From NCBI GenBank assembly GCA_910584545.1, contig CAJUBC010000014.1, positions 1 through 41,449 of the forward strand: 41,449 nucleotides of DNA. Direction: 5' to 3'. The DNA comes from an uncultured Muribaculaceae bacterium (GTDB lineage Bacteria; Bacteroidota; Bacteroidia; Bacteroidales; Muribaculaceae). Of this stretch, positions 23,420 to 32,329 are shown one piece after another. The first letter of the stretch is position 1, and every line of letters begins with the position of its first letter. Position numbers and translations under genes: made by a program. The notes under the pieces are model-generated. The model ran no database searches. It was given only the letters and a program-made list of their open reading frames with translations, and was not told the origin of the DNA.

Positions 23420-26400
23420 TCATCGCCGGCACAGCGACATGAAGCGGCAATGCGAGCATTTCTTTATATCGGATGTGGGAAGAAACGGCACGTCAGGATC
23501 GAAAATCTCATTTATCATCTTCTCGAGATTTGCGAGAAAAAAACCGTTCACGGCCAGATGGTCCGTCATCTTCTGTCTGGAATATCGGCTCTGACCCTCC
23601 TCCCTCACGGGAATTACAGGCAAGGTCTCTCCGTCGGAAGCGATATTGTTGCCGTCGTAAATCACGCAGTTCACCGGTCGCGGAGACAGTCCCTCCTCGT
23701 CATCGGCACGTTTGTTGATGAGATTCGCATACAGCAGCAGCTGGAAGATGTTTTTCGACTCAAAGTCGCCGGCAAACACCGAGCCGAGTGGATCATAGCC
23801 GATCTCATTACCCTCACTGTCAAGTACAGGCACCGGCTTGGCTTCCATCTTAACGCTTCCGGTCTTGTAATCTATCATCTTCAGCCGACGCCCCTCATCT
23901 ATCTCCTCCACACGGTCGAAGGCATATCCGATATTGACGGCCGGTGAATTCCCGATCCGCCACTGCACCTTCCCTTTCAGCTCGCCGCCAAGCAGCACGA
24001 GCGGAGCGCGCCTGAGATCATTGCGCAGGAAGTCCTTCACCTCTCCAAGCAGACGCGAGGCCACCAATCCTATACCCTGCGGCAGAGGACGGTCGAGATC
24101 CTCCCCTTCGAGATGGAAATAGTGCTTGTTCACCATTCGCGTCATCATCTGTTCCAGAGCGGCTTCGTCAGCAAGAATGTCGCGGATATGGTCCGGTCCG
24201 ACCACCAGCCGCTTCTTAAGATATTTATTCTGCAACTCTTTCGGGAAATAGAGATTCAGCATCATGTCGTGCACGATGTCGCCCTGCGTGATGCTGTCTA
24301 TGGTGTCTGTCGGCTCCGGATCGTCGTTTATCCCCTGTACCGTCTTGAAATAGAACTGCACGGGACATCCGCAATAGGTATTGAGCGAGGATGCCGAAAG
24401 ATTGTAGCCGCTCCCCTCTCTCTTGAAGTTTTCGAGTATTTCCATCACCTCCGTAGTCTTTTCTACCGACTCCGGTACTGAATCCGAAGAATTCAGTGCG
24501 AAGGAATAATTCTCATGACTCACCTTATCCTTTGCATAGAGCAGGTCGAGTTGCAGGAGGAACCGTGATTTTCCACCGCTTCTCATTCCCTCTCCCTCAC
24601 GCGCATCATAGATGAGGGTCACGTCTTTCGCCCTCGACAGCAGCCGATAGAAATAATATGAATAGAGCGCCTCTGCAGTACTGCTTACCGGGAGTCCGAA
24701 ACCATGCCTCAGCGAATCGGGGATAAAGGTGCGCCGCCGGGCACTGCGTGGCATCTCTTTGTCATTAAGCGACAGCATGATGACATGGTCGAAATCGATC
24801 GCCCGCGTCTCGAGCAATCCCATCACCTGCAGTCCCTGGAGCGGTTCCCCCTCGAAATTGACCTTTTCTCCGGCGAGCAGACGGTCCATGAGAAGGAAGA
24901 CACTGCGCATCTTCATGGACACACCATGCTCCCGCACCGACGCGAGGAGCCTTGCGAGAGCCTTACGGTAGACAAGGATATGGCTGCGCTCAAGCTTGGC
25001 CTTGAGAATGGTGTCGCCGCCTCCGGCCAAAGCTTCGTCTGCCCTCAGGAGCACGGAGTCGATATAGGCTATCCCGCTCTCGGGAGTGGAATCAACGTCA
25101 GGAGGAGTCAACATCTCGGCCATTACCGGCGAGAACTTAGCCAGTTCATCGCGGGTAATCATAAAGCGATGATGCCGCGCCATATATCCGTTTATTTCAT
25201 TGATCGCGGCGCTGCCGGTCACGAGATGCGCCATCGGATGCGCTAATAGGGCCTTCAGGTCATCCTGAGGATACATCAGGAGGTCTCCCTTGCGGCGCAT
25301 GCGTGTCACGATCCGTTTGAAATGATACATGAACGAGGCTATCGAGGTATGTTTCAATGGATAACCCATCGTAAGGTTAACAGCTTCCAGCGAGTCAGGA
25401 AGAGAATACAGCATCGGCATCAGCATGTTCTCGTCGGGAAGCACAACCGCCACCCGCGCGTCGCTTACCTGACCGCTGTCAATGTGTGCGAGAAGTTCCT
25501 CCACCTTCATGCCTGCTATCTTGGCCTGGGCCGCGTTGGAGGGAGCGGCCGCAACCGTTATTGATTCCGGCATACTGTTACGGGCCGCAAGCGCAAGCAC
25601 CGGAGCCGCCCATTCCGGAGAGGGGAAATTCCTGCGGTTACGGCGAAGGTCGCGCGAGGCTTTTTCGTGGCTCTGTTCAAGGACGGGACCTGTGCCGTCC
25701 CAGAAAAACTCTGCATAGTCATCGCCGTCATCGCACTTATAGCCACGCAATTCATCGAAGAGTGCGCACTCAGTGGTGCTAAGCGCATTGAAGCCCACGA
25801 ACACCACTCTTTGCCATGGGAGACTATCCACTCCCTGCTCCGCCACCCGTTCAGAAGCGAGACGGAACGCGCTGCCCGGCATGCAGAGACCTGCGGTCTC
25901 CAGATTGTCACGGATTCCATGGTACAGTTCCGGAAGCACCTGCCACAGTTCGACAAACCGGTCCTTAATCTCACTCGGATGCTCCTCGATGTCGAGATTG
26001 CGCCAGAATCCTTCCACGTCGTTAAGCGACGGTGTGTATCCGAAATACCGTTCTATCACTTCGCGCTGCTCGTCGGAAAGAAAATTGGAGGCTATCTCTC
26101 TGTAATCCTTCACATTCTTGAACAGAGACTCCGCATCCACATCATATTGGTCCACCTCGCTGAAGTCATTCAGCACAGTCTCTCCCCAGGGAGCGAAACG
26201 ATCGAAATCGAGGGTTCCCTCGTCGGTTGAGAAATCGGCGTTGCTACCCTTGAGATTGCAATATACATTATATAGACGAAACAGCATATCTATCCGCGAA
26301 TCAATCTCGCGGCCGGATATACGCATCACGAAATCATTAACCGTCAGGACCTCAGGAGCAAGCATCGTGCGCTCACCGAGAGCCTCGGCAAGACTCTTGA

Positions 26401-26509
26401 GAAAGAATGTGCCCGCTCGCTTGTTTGGAAAAACAAAGCAGAAGCGTGACAGGTCGTTATGCCGCCCGGCATAGGCGCGTGCCACGGCATCGAGGAAGGA
26501 TATTGCCAT
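23420..26509 (-). CDS. AddB-like PD-(D/E)XK nuclease of double-strand break repair
   Basis: A 1029-residue protein resembling the AddB/RexB subunit of the AddAB helicase-nuclease, which resects DNA ends for RecA loading. The N-terminal helicase-like domain starts SFLDAVARAYAG and has FVFPNKRAGTFF at the place of a Walker-like strand without an intact GKT motif. The C-terminal RecB-like nuclease has GDIVHDMMLNLYF (about 743), AFDRVEE and MIDYKTGSV (catalytic D/K, about 875). It also has the Cys arrangement of an iron-sulphur nuclease: one group at CGCP (about 713) and CSHCRFMSLC at the very C terminus. The ATG at 26509 fits the promoter; longer frames lie in the divergent spacer. The AddA partner is not in this window. 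Confidence 0.85.
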   Translation of the reverse strand: MAISFLDAVARAYAGRHNDLSRFCFVFPNKRAGTFFLKSLAEALGERTMLAPEVLTVNDFVMRISGREIDSRIDMLFRLYNVYCNLKGSNADFSTDEGTLDFDRFAPWGETVLNDFSEVDQYDVDAESLFKNVKDYREIASNFLSDEQREVIERYFGYTPSLNDVEGFWRNLDIEEHPSEIKDRFVELWQVLPELYHGIRDNLETAGLCMPGSAFRLASERVAEQGVDSLPWQRVVFVGFNALSTTECALFDELRGYKCDDGDDYAEFFWDGTGPVLEQSHEKASRDLRRNRRNFPSPEWAAPVLALAARNSMPESITVAAAPSNAAQAKIAGMKVEELLAHIDSGQVSDARVAVVLPDENMLMPMLYSLPDSLEAVNLTMGYPLKHTSIASFMYHFKRIVTRMRRKGDLLMYPQDDLKALLAHPMAHLVTGSAAINEINGYMARHHRFMITRDELAKFSPVMAEMLTPPDVDSTPESGIAYIDSVLLRADEALAGGGDTILKAKLERSHILVYRKALARLLASVREHGVSMKMRSVFLLMDRLLAGEKVNFEGEPLQGLQVMGLLETRAIDFDHVIMLSLNDKEMPRSARRRTFIPDSLRHGFGLPVSSTAEALYSYYFYRLLSRAKDVTLIYDAREGEGMRSGGKSRFLLQLDLLYAKDKVSHENYSFALNSSDSVPESVEKTTEVMEILENFKREGSGYNLSASSLNTYCGCPVQFYFKTVQGINDDPEPTDTIDSITQGDIVHDMMLNLYFPKELQNKYLKKRLVVGPDHIRDILADEAALEQMMTRMVNKHYFHLEGEDLDRPLPQGIGLVASRLLGEVKDFLRNDLRRAPLVLLGGELKGKVQWRIGNSPAVNIGYAFDRVEEIDEGRRLKMIDYKTGSVKMEAKPVPVLDSEGNEIGYDPLGSVFAGDFESKNIFQLLLYANLINKRADDEEGLSPRPVNCVIYDGNNIASDGETLPVIPVREEGQSRYSRQKMTDHLAVNGFFLANLEKMINEIFDPDVPFLPTSDIKKCSHCRFMSLCRR

Positions 26510-26528
26510 AATGAGTAATTTCTTACTG

Positions 26529-26536
26529 CAAAGATA
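26529..26536 (-). promoter_or_regulatory. -7 promoter element of the AddB-like gene
   Basis: On the minus strand TATCTTTG matches the -7 consensus, with no clear -33. The leader would be about 13 nt. It faces away from the holB element 22 bp further on. Confidence 0.55.
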
Positions 26537-26557
26537 GCAAATATCAATAATTTTAGC

Positions 26558-26565
26558 TATTTTTG
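26558..26565 (+). promoter_or_regulatory. -7 promoter element of the holB-galE operon
   Basis: TATTTTTG matches TAnnTTTG. The start point would be near 26571, about 24 nt before the holB GTG. The two divergent promoters share a spacer of only 85 bp. Confidence 0.5.
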
Positions 26566-26594
26566 CAGATGAAAAATCAATCACCTTTAAGGCT

Positions 26595-27728
26595 GTGAAA
26601 TTCTCAGACATTCCGGGACACATACAGGTCAAAGATCAATTGCGGACTCTTGCCGACAGCGGCAGGATACCTCATGCCATCCTCCTGTCGGGCCGCGAGG
26701 GACTTGGCAAGATGATGCTGGCCAGGGCTTTCGCGCAGTATGTCCACTGCGGGAATCCACGCGACGGTGAGCCATGCGGAGTGTGCCAGTCATGCCGGAT
26801 GCATGCCGAAAACGCCCACCCCGATGTCCACTACATCTACCCGTTTGTCAAAAGCGAGAAAACAAAACGGCTCCTCTCCACCGACGTACTGCCCCTCTGG
26901 AAGGAGATGCTCTCCAAGCATCCGGCCATGCCCATGGAGACATGGCTCGAACTGATCGGGGCCGGCAACTCGCAGCCGATGATCTACGTGAACGATGCCG
27001 AAGAGGTGATCCGCGCCGACTCCTTCCCTCCGTTCTCCTCCGACAGAAAATTCTTCATAATCTGGCTGCCGGAACGCATGAAGGCGGAAGCGGCCAACAA
27101 ACTGCTGAAAGTGATAGAGGAGCCGTCGCCCGGCACAGTCTTCATCCTTGTCTGCGACAACGAGCTGCAGCTTCTCCCCACCATATTCTCGCGCACTCAG
27201 CGGTTCCACATCGGAGCCATCTCCGAAGAGGATATCGCGGGTTACCTCCGCCGTACCTTCTCTCTCGATGAAGAACGCGCGCGACGGCTGGCCCATATCT
27301 GTGAGGGCAACCTTCTCAAGGCGTTCAGACTCGGATCGCACTCGGGTGAGAACGACGAGTTCCGCGATCTTTACCAGCTGGTGATGCGCACCGCCTACGC
27401 CAAGAAGCCGGCCAAGCTACGCGAGATCGCGGATGCGACGGCAGTCTTCGGCCGCGAGAAAATAAGACGGTTCCTGCTCTATGCGGCACGTATGTTCCGT
27501 GAGAATTTCATCTACAACCTCCGTATGCCCCAGCTTCAGTCCATGACGCCTGAGGAAGAGGCCTTCTCCAGAAATTTCTCACCATTTGTCAACCATGCCA
27601 ACGTCGAGGACCTTGTGGCAGAGACCGACCGGGCGCGTATAGACATCGAGCGCAACGCCAATGCAAAGGTGGTGCTCTTCGACTACTTTCTCCTCATCAT
27701 AATACTCCTACACAGGAAAAAACAATGA
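26595..27728 (+). CDS. holB: DNA polymerase III delta' subunit (AAA+ clamp loader)
   Basis: Delta' is part of the clamp loader that places the beta clamp on primed DNA. The 377-residue protein has the AAA+ core: IPHAILLSGREGLGKMMLARAFA (P-loop-like, about 33-41, degenerate as is normal for delta'), a four-Cys zinc module (C52, C61, C64, C67), a SEKTKRLLSTDVL basic loop, and LPERMKAEAANKLLKVIEEPSPGTVFILV with the sensor 1 region (ILPTIFSRTQRF-type). It starts at GTG 26595: no in-frame ATG lies nearby and VKFSDIPGHIQVKDQL is the family start. The stop of a 9-codon upstream ORF overlaps this GTG. Operon with the nucleotidyltransferase (ATGA near its end) and galE. Confidence 0.92.
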   Translation: MKFSDIPGHIQVKDQLRTLADSGRIPHAILLSGREGLGKMMLARAFAQYVHCGNPRDGEPCGVCQSCRMHAENAHPDVHYIYPFVKSEKTKRLLSTDVLPLWKEMLSKHPAMPMETWLELIGAGNSQPMIYVNDAEEVIRADSFPPFSSDRKFFIIWLPERMKAEAANKLLKVIEEPSPGTVFILVCDNELQLLPTIFSRTQRFHIGAISEEDIAGYLRRTFSLDEERARRLAHICEGNLLKAFRLGSHSGENDEFRDLYQLVMRTAYAKKPAKLREIADATAVFGREKIRRFLLYAARMFRENFIYNLRMPQLQSMTPEEEAFSRNFSPFVNHANVEDLVAETDRARIDIERNANAKVVLFDYFLLIIILLHRKKQ

Positions 27729-27760
27729 AAAGAAATAACCCTTTTTTAAATAAACAAATT

Positions 27761-28660
27761 ATGAAACCGACTCTTTTCATCCTCGCAGCAGGAATGGGAA
27801 GCCGCTACGGCGGTCTCAAGCAGCTTGACGGCCTCGGCCCCTCCGGCGAAACTATCATGGACTATTCTGTCTACGACGCACTCCGCGCAGGCTTCGGCAA
27901 AATCGTATTCGTGATCCGTCACGATTTCGAACAGGAGTTCCGCGACAAGATCATTTCGAAGTATGAGGGTCATGTGCCCGTAGAGGTGGTGTTCCAGGAC
28001 ATCAACACTCTTCCGGAGGGATTCAAGCCCAATCCGGAGCGTTCCAAACCGTGGGGAACCAACCACGCGGTCCTCATGGGCAAGGACGCCATCAAGGAAC
28101 CGTTCGGAGTCATCAACGCCGACGATTACTATGGCGCGGACTCCTTCAGGATTCTCGGCGACTTCCTCCGCTCGGTGGAGGGAAAGAAAAACTGCTACTG
28201 CATGATCGGCTTCAACATCGAGAACACTCTCTCGGAGAACGGAGGTGTATCGCGCGGTCTCTGCGAGGTAGACGCCAACGGCTACCTCACCGGCGTGAAG
28301 GAATGCCACGGTATCGAGCGAAAGGATGGCAAGCTCATCCAGGTGGTCGAGGGCGAGAACGTGCCCTTCCCCGAGAACGCAAGCGTGTCGATGAACATGT
28401 GGGGATTCACTCCCGATTATTTCGATTACAGCGAGAAGGCGTTCGTCGAATTCCTCAAGGAGCATGGCAATGACCTTAAGACAGAGTTCTACATTCCCAG
28501 CGTGGTCAACGACCTCATCAACGACGGCACCGTTACCCTCAAGGTAGAACAGACCCCGAGCCGCTGGTTCGGCGTGACATACGCCGCTGACCGCGACGCC
28601 ACCGTGGCCCAGTTCAAGAAACTTGTGGACGAAGGTTTATACCCCACTCCCCTCTTCTGA
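27761..28660 (+). CDS. Sugar nucleotidyltransferase family protein
   Basis: A 299-residue GT-A fold nucleotidyltransferase. The nucleotide-binding start is LAAGMGSRYGGLKQLDGLGPSGE (about residues 8-30). A GVINADDYYG motif (about 117-126) supplies the metal-binding Asp. The sequence resembles the glucose-1-phosphate thymidylyl/uridylyltransferase class but does not match GalU or RfbA closely, so the sugar is uncertain. The ATG at 27761 gives the standard family start; a frame from 27725 overlaps the holB stop as ATGA and adds 12 residues. galE follows after 17 bp, so a UDP- or dTDP-sugar supply role is plausible. Confidence 0.85.
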   Translation: MKPTLFILAAGMGSRYGGLKQLDGLGPSGETIMDYSVYDALRAGFGKIVFVIRHDFEQEFRDKIISKYEGHVPVEVVFQDINTLPEGFKPNPERSKPWGTNHAVLMGKDAIKEPFGVINADDYYGADSFRILGDFLRSVEGKKNCYCMIGFNIENTLSENGGVSRGLCEVDANGYLTGVKECHGIERKDGKLIQVVEGENVPFPENASVSMNMWGFTPDYFDYSEKAFVEFLKEHGNDLKTEFYIPSVVNDLINDGTVTLKVEQTPSRWFGVTYAADRDATVAQFKKLVDEGLYPTPLF

Positions 28661-28677
28661 CATATAGAATACTCAAC

Positions 28678-29703
28678 ATGGAAAAGACTAAGATATTGGT
28701 AACAGGCGGTACGGGCTATATCGGCTCGCACACCACCGTAGAACTCCAGAAGGCAGGATACGATGTAGTCATCATCGACAATCTCTCGAACTCCAACGAG
28801 AGTGTGCTCGACGGCATCGAGGCCATCACAGGCATCCGGCCCGTATTCGTCAAGGGTGACTGCACCGACATCGAGACTCTCCGCCGTCTCTTCAAGGAGA
28901 ACCCCGGGATCAAGGGAATCATCAACTTCGCCGCATCGAAAGCTGTAGGAGAATCGGTCCATAAGCCCCTGCTTTATTACCGTAACAATCTGAACACCCT
29001 TATCAACCTGCTCGAGTGCATGCCCGAATATGGTGTGAAGGGTATAGTTTTCTCCTCCTCATGCACGGTTTACGGCGAACCAGACGTGAACCCCATCGAC
29101 GAGACCGCTCCCATCAAGCCCGCGACATCACCTTACGGCAACACCAAGCAGATCTCCGAGGAGATCATCACCGACTATATAGCGTCCGGCGCTCCGATCA
29201 AGAGCATCATCCTTCGCTACTTCAACCCCATCGGCGCTCATCCATCGGCCAAGATCGGCGAACTTCCCGTAGGTGTGCCGCAGAACCTCGTGCCCTATCT
29301 CACGCAGGCCGCAGCCGGCATACGCAAGGAACTGACCGTGTTCGGCGATGACTACAACACTCCCGACGGTTCCTGCATCCGCGACTACATCGACGTGGTA
29401 GATCTCGCCAAGGCCCATGTCACCGCCATGAAGCGTATGCTCGACGGAGAGGACACCGATGCGATCGAGATCTTCAACCTCGGCACAGGCCGCGGACTCT
29501 CCGTGCTCGAGCTCATCAACGCTTTCGAAAAAGCCACCGGCGTGAAGGTACCCCATCACATCGGACCGCGCCGCGAAGGCGACATCGAGAAGATATGGGC
29601 CGCCCCCGCCAAGGCAAACGAAGTACTCGGCTGGACCGCCGAGGTACCCATCGAGGACACCATGCGCAACGCCTGGGCATGGCAGTGCACCCTCCCGAAA
29701 TAA
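28678..29703 (+). CDS. galE: UDP-glucose 4-epimerase
   Basis: GalE interconverts UDP-glucose and UDP-galactose via an NAD-bound 4-keto intermediate. The 341-residue extended SDR protein shows GGTGYIGSH (10-18), IDNLSNS, NFAASKAVGES, VFSSSCTVYG (catalytic Ser/Thr) and the SPYGNTK YxxxK pair (about 152-156), then RYFNPIGAHPS and YNTPDGSCIRDYIDVVDLAKAH. Length is normal. Last gene of the holB operon, followed by a strong terminator (29726-29769). Confidence 0.96.
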   Translation: MEKTKILVTGGTGYIGSHTTVELQKAGYDVVIIDNLSNSNESVLDGIEAITGIRPVFVKGDCTDIETLRRLFKENPGIKGIINFAASKAVGESVHKPLLYYRNNLNTLINLLECMPEYGVKGIVFSSSCTVYGEPDVNPIDETAPIKPATSPYGNTKQISEEIITDYIASGAPIKSIILRYFNPIGAHPSAKIGELPVGVPQNLVPYLTQAAAGIRKELTVFGDDYNTPDGSCIRDYIDVVDLAKAHVTAMKRMLDGEDTDAIEIFNLGTGRGLSVLELINAFEKATGVKVPHHIGPRREGDIEKIWAAPAKANEVLGWTAEVPIEDTMRNAWAWQCTLPK

Positions 29704-29725
29704 ATACCGTTTCTGGATAAAATCA

Positions 29726-29769
29726 GCCCCGGACACTATGACATCAAGCCTGTGTCCGGGGCCGTTTTG
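29726..29769. terminator. Bidirectional terminator between galE and the CapA-like gene
   Basis: The 11-bp arms GCCCCGGACAC (29726-29736) and GTGTCCGGGGC (29752-29762) are perfectly complementary. The plus-strand tail is CGTTTTGT; the minus-strand tail is TGATTTTATC. galE and the CapA-like gene converge here. Confidence 0.87.
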
Positions 29770-29787
29770 TGTAACGGTTGTTGCCTT

Positions 29788-30867
29788 TTATTTGTGGCGG
29801 CGGGGGACGCGGTGGTTATGGGTGTCGAAGACGCGCTGGGCTCCGCGGTCGAAGAGCTGCCAGTGGGCGCGCTGCGCCGCCGGAATCTTGTCGGGCATCC
29901 AGCTCGGTATCACCATGAAGTTGGATGTCGGTCCCGTGGGCTTCGCCGAGAAGAATGTGTCGTAATCGGCCGATTTGAAACGTGCCTTGCCGTCGGCGTC
30001 ACGTTCGATGCGCGCGCGGACAAGAGCTCCGCCCCTGGTATCGGCCGTCTTCATGTTGGAGATAAGATTACCCAGCGAATAGACCACAAGCACATCCTTT
30101 CCCTCCTTCTCGTTGCGTACCACCTTCATCGGCTGCACCACATGCGGATGTCCACCTATCACAAGGTCCACTCCCTGATCTACAAGAAAATCAGCCAGTT
30201 CCTCCTGATTCCTGTTCTGCAACAGCACATATTCCACACCCCAATGCACCATCACCACCACAATCTCCGCTCCCGCATCGCGTGTCTCGCGGATCTCGCA
30301 GGCCATCCGGTCACGGTCGATAAGGGCGATCTCCACACCATCCTGCGGAGGAATGCCGTTGGTGCCGTAGGTATAATTAAGGAATCCTATCTTGAATCCT
30401 TTGATATCCTTTATAAAAGGAACTTTCTCCGCTCTTTCGAGAGAGTCGCGAAACGAGCCGACATGGTCTATACCGAGCGAGTCCAGAGCTACAAGAGTGC
30501 GGCGCGCGGCACGGTCGCGACGGTCGAGACTGTGATTGTTGGCCGTCATGAACATGTCGAAGCCGGCATTCTTGAGCGCCACCGCGTATGAATCAGGAGC
30601 CGAGAAGCATGGGTAACCGGTATAGTCAGGTCCTCCGCCGAGGGGAACCTCGAGGTTGCAGACGGCATAATCCGCCTCGGTCACTGTCGGCGCTATGTAG
30701 GTGAAGCAATCCGAATAATCATACCCGCCTTTGCCGTCTCGCAACCGGGCCTGGTCAAGCTGCGCCTGATGCTGCATGGCATCTCCGGCAAAGAGAAGTT
30801 CGGCGCTCCGCGGTTCGCCGGCGCCGCTACTCCCCGTAAGGAACGCAAGAAGGCTGAACAGCAACAT
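29788..30867 (-). CDS. CapA-family metallophosphatase-like protein
   Basis: A 359-residue exported protein of the CapA/PgsA family (PGA_cap), calcineurin-like metallophosphatase fold, named for poly-gamma-glutamate capsule export. A short signal peptide (LLFSLLAFLTGSSGA) precedes the fold: FAGDAMQHQ (metal 1), NLEVPLGG, FDMFMTANNHSLDR (GNH-like motif), VMVHWGVEY and VDLVIGGHPHVVQPMKV (late His pair), VYSLGNLISN. No capB/capC synthesis genes are visible, so a capsule role is unproven. Its ATG is one base after the DUF4270 stop, so the two are translationally linked. Confidence 0.88.
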   Translation of the reverse strand: MLLFSLLAFLTGSSGAGEPRSAELLFAGDAMQHQAQLDQARLRDGKGGYDYSDCFTYIAPTVTEADYAVCNLEVPLGGGPDYTGYPCFSAPDSYAVALKNAGFDMFMTANNHSLDRRDRAARRTLVALDSLGIDHVGSFRDSLERAEKVPFIKDIKGFKIGFLNYTYGTNGIPPQDGVEIALIDRDRMACEIRETRDAGAEIVVVMVHWGVEYVLLQNRNQEELADFLVDQGVDLVIGGHPHVVQPMKVVRNEKEGKDVLVVYSLGNLISNMKTADTRGGALVRARIERDADGKARFKSADYDTFFSAKPTGPTSNFMVIPSWMPDKIPAAQRAHWQLFDRGAQRVFDTHNHRVPRRHK

Positions 30868-30868
30868 G

Positions 30869-32329
30869 TCAGTCTATTTTCTGGGAAGAGAATGTGAAAC
30901 AGATAAGCGACTTGGAAGGATTGAGGAGAGTCATCGTCGGGCGTCCCACAAACGGGCTGCACTTCGTCACGTATGTCGTGGATGTGTTATAACCCTCCAC
31001 CACCTCTGTGGAAATGCCCACAGGCACAAGCTCGAACCGGGTGTCCTCCGGGTCAATCGGCTTGCCGCTCTGATAGTCGGCATAAAGATTAAGGAAATAC
31101 TGACGCATCGAGTTGAACTGATAGCTGCCTGTCTCCGAATTGTATGCTGCGTAGAAAGATGTGATCTGGTCCGGGACCTTGTTCTCGGCGAAGAACTGCT
31201 CCTTCTCAGAGCTTTTCACCATCAGAAGATAGGGCGCCACGGTGAGACCGAAATCATTCTTCACCTGAGTAGCGGGAATCTCGAACGTGAGCGATGATAC
31301 GACTGCCATTCCACCCTTGTCGCCGACATACTCGTCAATAAGCTTTTGAGCCGGGAAATCTATTTCCACTGTATATCCGCCGGGGGTGGTGATCACGGCC
31401 TGTCCTTCCTCGGCCATACGGCGCAGACGGTCGGCCATCTCATAGCGGATGATATTGCTGGAAAGCACCTCCGGCTGTGATGCGAAGAGACAGATGGAAT
31501 CTCGCTTCACGTGGTCCACATATCCATATTTGTCATTTCCTTCCTCATCCTTCTCTCCGATCGGTTCATACTTCTGCTCGATTCTGTTCCAATACAGGAA
31601 AACCTCGGCCTTCGACACATTCGCGACGCATCCGTTGCCGAAATTCTGCTCCACATAGATTCCGGGGAAGAATTTATTGAACGACGACGGCCATTGGAAT
31701 ATCGGGTCTTCGGCGCGGTATTTCCTGAAGATGTCGAGCGCGAATTCCTTGGGAAGCATCATCGGGATCTTTACGTAGGTCTGCTTCTGCACCGCCGAAT
31801 CGCCACGTGCGATTACCGACAGAGTATAGCTCCGTTTTGCCCAAGGTGACGACGGATCATAATAACCGTCGGGATTGAAGTCAGACTGTATTCCCGAGGG
31901 GAGCTGCTTGGTGAGGCGGTATACGGCGAGCTGCTGCGGAGCGAGCGAGTCGCCTGTGAGCGCGCCGCGCGGCACGGAGAGCACGAGCCGCATCGAGTCG
32001 ACATGCTGCTCGGTGATGGAGTCCGGGACCGGCATTTTCGTGGCACTCATCAGCTGGGTGACGAACGAGCACTCGAGTCGTCCGTATTCAGGCACGTTGA
32101 TCCGTCCCACCAGTTTGGTGAGCGAGCGGCCGTCGATCGACTCCGAGAGCAGGGGCTTCGCCTGGATGTCGGTGTAGATGGAGTCTACCATTATCGTCAC
32201 TTCGCCGTTGGTCAGCGAACCGCCGATGGGGCTGACATCCTCGTTGCAGGAGGTCAGCGGGAGTAATGTCGCGAGGGATAGCGCGGCAAGGCCCTTCAGG
32301 CACCGGCCGACACGGCTTGTGAGTTTCAT
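30869..32329 (-). CDS. DUF4270 family lipoprotein
   Basis: A 486-residue exported lipoprotein (MKLTSRVGRCLKGL..., lipobox LTSC with the cysteine at 28) of DUF4270, a Bacteroidetes family of unknown function. The mature part begins NEDVSPIGGSL and is beta-rich with many short Thr/Ser/Asp turns and charged loops (WPSSFNKFFPGIYVEQNFGNG; YSFFVRK-like strands are absent). It has no catalytic motif I recognise. Its start overlaps the stop of the glycogen-synthase-like gene as ATGA and its stop abuts the CapA-like start, forming a three-gene operon. Confidence 0.85.
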   Translation of the reverse strand: MKLTSRVGRCLKGLAALSLATLLPLTSCNEDVSPIGGSLTNGEVTIMVDSIYTDIQAKPLLSESIDGRSLTKLVGRINVPEYGRLECSFVTQLMSATKMPVPDSITEQHVDSMRLVLSVPRGALTGDSLAPQQLAVYRLTKQLPSGIQSDFNPDGYYDPSSPWAKRSYTLSVIARGDSAVQKQTYVKIPMMLPKEFALDIFRKYRAEDPIFQWPSSFNKFFPGIYVEQNFGNGCVANVSKAEVFLYWNRIEQKYEPIGEKDEEGNDKYGYVDHVKRDSICLFASQPEVLSSNIIRYEMADRLRRMAEEGQAVITTPGGYTVEIDFPAQKLIDEYVGDKGGMAVVSSLTFEIPATQVKNDFGLTVAPYLLMVKSSEKEQFFAENKVPDQITSFYAAYNSETGSYQFNSMRQYFLNLYADYQSGKPIDPEDTRFELVPVGISTEVVEGYNTSTTYVTKCSPFVGRPTMTLLNPSKSLICFTFSSQKID

